DNA of 18,949 bases, from NCBI GenBank assembly GCA_964245345.1, contig CAXTMS010000046.1, positions 1-18,949 on the forward strand. Direction: 5' to 3'. The notes below the pieces were generated by a model. It had not been told where the DNA came from. It was given only the letters and a program-made list of their open reading frames with translations, and did not search any database. Origin of the DNA: Lichenicola sp964245345. Lineage in GTDB: Bacteria > Pseudomonadota > Alphaproteobacteria > Acetobacterales > Acetobacteraceae. Positions 17,799 through 18,949 of the stretch are shown here, piece after piece; within the stretch, counting starts at the first letter, position 1; each line of letters begins with the position of its first letter. The position numbers and the translations under genes were made by a program.

Positions 17799-18938
17799 GT
17801 GCCGTTCAGCAGGATCCTCGTCAGCTCGATCGTCCTGGGCATGATCGCATCGGGGCCGGCGCGGGCCGACACGCTGGTCTCGGTGCGGCCGGGTGTCGCC
17901 TGCACGTCCGCGGATGCGCTGGCGCGGCTCACGCGACCGGACGGCAGCAGCCGCAGCACGCCGACCAACGCCACGGCCGACGCCCGGGAGATCGCGCGCC
18001 GCGGTGGATGCTTTCCGTTCGGTCCGGGCATGATGGTCTTCCCGCATTCGATCCGGCGCCAGACCAGCATCGTCACGGCTTATGCGGTAGACCGCACCGG
18101 TCCGCTGACGGTGTATGTGGCGAACATCGATTTCGAGCGCCTCGCGGCGCCGGGCGGTCGTGGCGCCGGTCTGGTCGAGTCCCAGCCGCTGCCGGCTCCG
18201 CAAGTCCCGGCTGCAGCTCCGCCGGCGGCCCGGCCGGCTGCGGAGGCCGAACCGGCTGGCACGCCGCGGAGCCTGTCCACCGGGCTCCTGTCGTTGGGAA
18301 TGACGACGCGCGAGGCCAGGCGCAGGTTTGCCGGTGCCTATGTCGTCTTCGACCTGGCCGGGTCGGGAGATGGTCGGGATGCCGGGTTCATCGCGGAAAC
18401 GCCGGACCGAAGCGAGCGCTACGAGGTGCGCAGCCGCGCCGGCACGGTGTTCCTCGTGATGCACGCCGTCCGGTTCGGACGCGGCCACCAGCAGCTCCTG
18501 TCGGCGCTGGTCGATCGCCTGCTGGCGCAGTACGGAACCGGTCCCACCCTTGTCACCCTGCCGGGCGACGCCGCCGGCGCAGCCGCGCCGTCGATACCGC
18601 CGCAGCCCGGCTGGCAGCGCGACTGGATCGGCCACCCGGTCGTCATGGCGCCGCGTGACAGCCTGCAGGACGCGACCCGGAACGCCGGCGGCCTGGCCCG
18701 CTGCGCGCAGCAGATGGCGCTGCTCGACCCGTCCGGCACCGGCGGCGGCCCAGCCGGGGACAGACGGGCGGCCGGACCGGGCCCGGACGCGCCATCCTGC
18801 GGCAGGGAGGTGCTGGTCCGGCTGGAGCCGGGCACCGTGCCAAGCGTTGCCGGACGGCTGCTGGTCATCCTGGCTGACCAGCCGGTCGAGCCCTTGCACG
18901 GATCGAACACGGCGGCGGCGGAACCGTTGGTCCGCTAG
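17799..18938 (+). CDS. Exported protein of unknown function
   Basis: I do not recognise this 379-residue protein. GTG 17799 is preferred because GGAG lies about seven bases upstream and the following MPFSRILVSSIVLGMIASGPARA is a good signal peptide; the frame is open further upstream only because it runs out of the VapC remnant. The mature protein has an N-terminal part of about 90 residues with two cysteines (VACTS and RRGGCFPF), a Pro/Ala-rich linker at about 125-155 (QVPAAAPPAARPAAEAEP), and a C-terminal domain starting GLLSLGMTTREARRRF with two more cysteines (ARCAQQM and PSCGRE). Four cysteines in an exported protein suggest disulfides. There are no membrane helices after the signal peptide and no catalytic motif that I can name. 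It is probably periplasmic. Confidence 0.8.
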   Translation: MPFSRILVSSIVLGMIASGPARADTLVSVRPGVACTSADALARLTRPDGSSRSTPTNATADAREIARRGGCFPFGPGMMVFPHSIRRQTSIVTAYAVDRTGPLTVYVANIDFERLAAPGGRGAGLVESQPLPAPQVPAAAPPAARPAAEAEPAGTPRSLSTGLLSLGMTTREARRRFAGAYVVFDLAGSGDGRDAGFIAETPDRSERYEVRSRAGTVFLVMHAVRFGRGHQQLLSALVDRLLAQYGTGPTLVTLPGDAAGAAAPSIPPQPGWQRDWIGHPVVMAPRDSLQDATRNAGGLARCAQQMALLDPSGTGGGPAGDRRAAGPGPDAPSCGREVLVRLEPGTVPSVAGRLLVILADQPVEPLHGSNTAAAEPLVR

Positions 18939-18949
18939 GTGGTGGTTCC

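Overview
The window is about 19 kb of very GC-rich DNA (strong G/C bias at third codon positions) from what looks like a Gram-negative alphaproteobacterium. TonB-dependent uptake, a CPA2-type antiporter, an FMN alpha-hydroxy-acid dehydrogenase and inositol catabolism together suggest Rhodospirillales/Acetobacteraceae, but that placement is inference from gene style, not a database match. No rRNA, tRNA, CRISPR array, intact insertion sequence or prophage was seen.

Layout. (1) 1-2260, + strand: the end of a myo-inositol catabolism operon, iolB (cut by the window edge) followed by methylmalonate-semialdehyde dehydrogenase (mmsA/iolA). (2) 2272-3102, - strand: a sugar phosphate isomerase/epimerase-like TIM barrel, convergent with mmsA; one hairpin covers both stop codons. 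(3) 3264-5276, +: a transmembrane methyl-accepting chemotaxis protein. (4) 5307-6893, -: a secreted type-B carboxylesterase, divergent from (5) 7107-8942, +: a KefB/KefC-like K+/H+ antiporter with a C-terminal RCK_N domain. (6) 8884-10152, -: an FMN-dependent alpha-hydroxy-acid dehydrogenase whose 3' end overlaps the antiporter 3' end by 59 bp. (7) 10351 to about 10985, +: a heavily decayed aldo/keto reductase. (8) 11084-13279, +: an exported prolyl oligopeptidase. (9) 13337-16675, +: a TPP riboswitch followed by a TonB-dependent receptor and a ThiY-like periplasmic binding protein, a thiamin or thiamin-pyrimidine uptake unit. (10) 16711-17775, +: gene remnants, namely an N-terminally truncated YdcF/DUF218 protein and a VapBC-type toxin-antitoxin pair broken by frameshifts and a 3' truncation. 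(11) 17799-18938, +: an exported protein of unknown function.

How the genes work together. The strongest functional unit is region 9. TPP binding should close a P1 helix that contains the Shine-Dalgarno sequence of the receptor gene, so the outer-membrane receptor and the translationally coupled binding protein would be made when thiamin is scarce. No inner-membrane permease or ATPase follows; directly downstream lies a beheaded gene, so a deletion may have removed the rest of the transporter. IolB and MmsA form the other pathway unit: IolB acts mid-pathway and MmsA converts malonate semialdehyde to acetyl-CoA.

Three loci (aldo/keto reductase, ydcF, vapBC) are in different stages of decay, which marks 10.3-11.0 kb and 16.7-17.8 kb as eroding accessory DNA. 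I did not find a clearly new biological system. The most interesting items are the riboswitch-controlled, apparently incomplete thiamin uptake unit and the eroded toxin-antitoxin pair.
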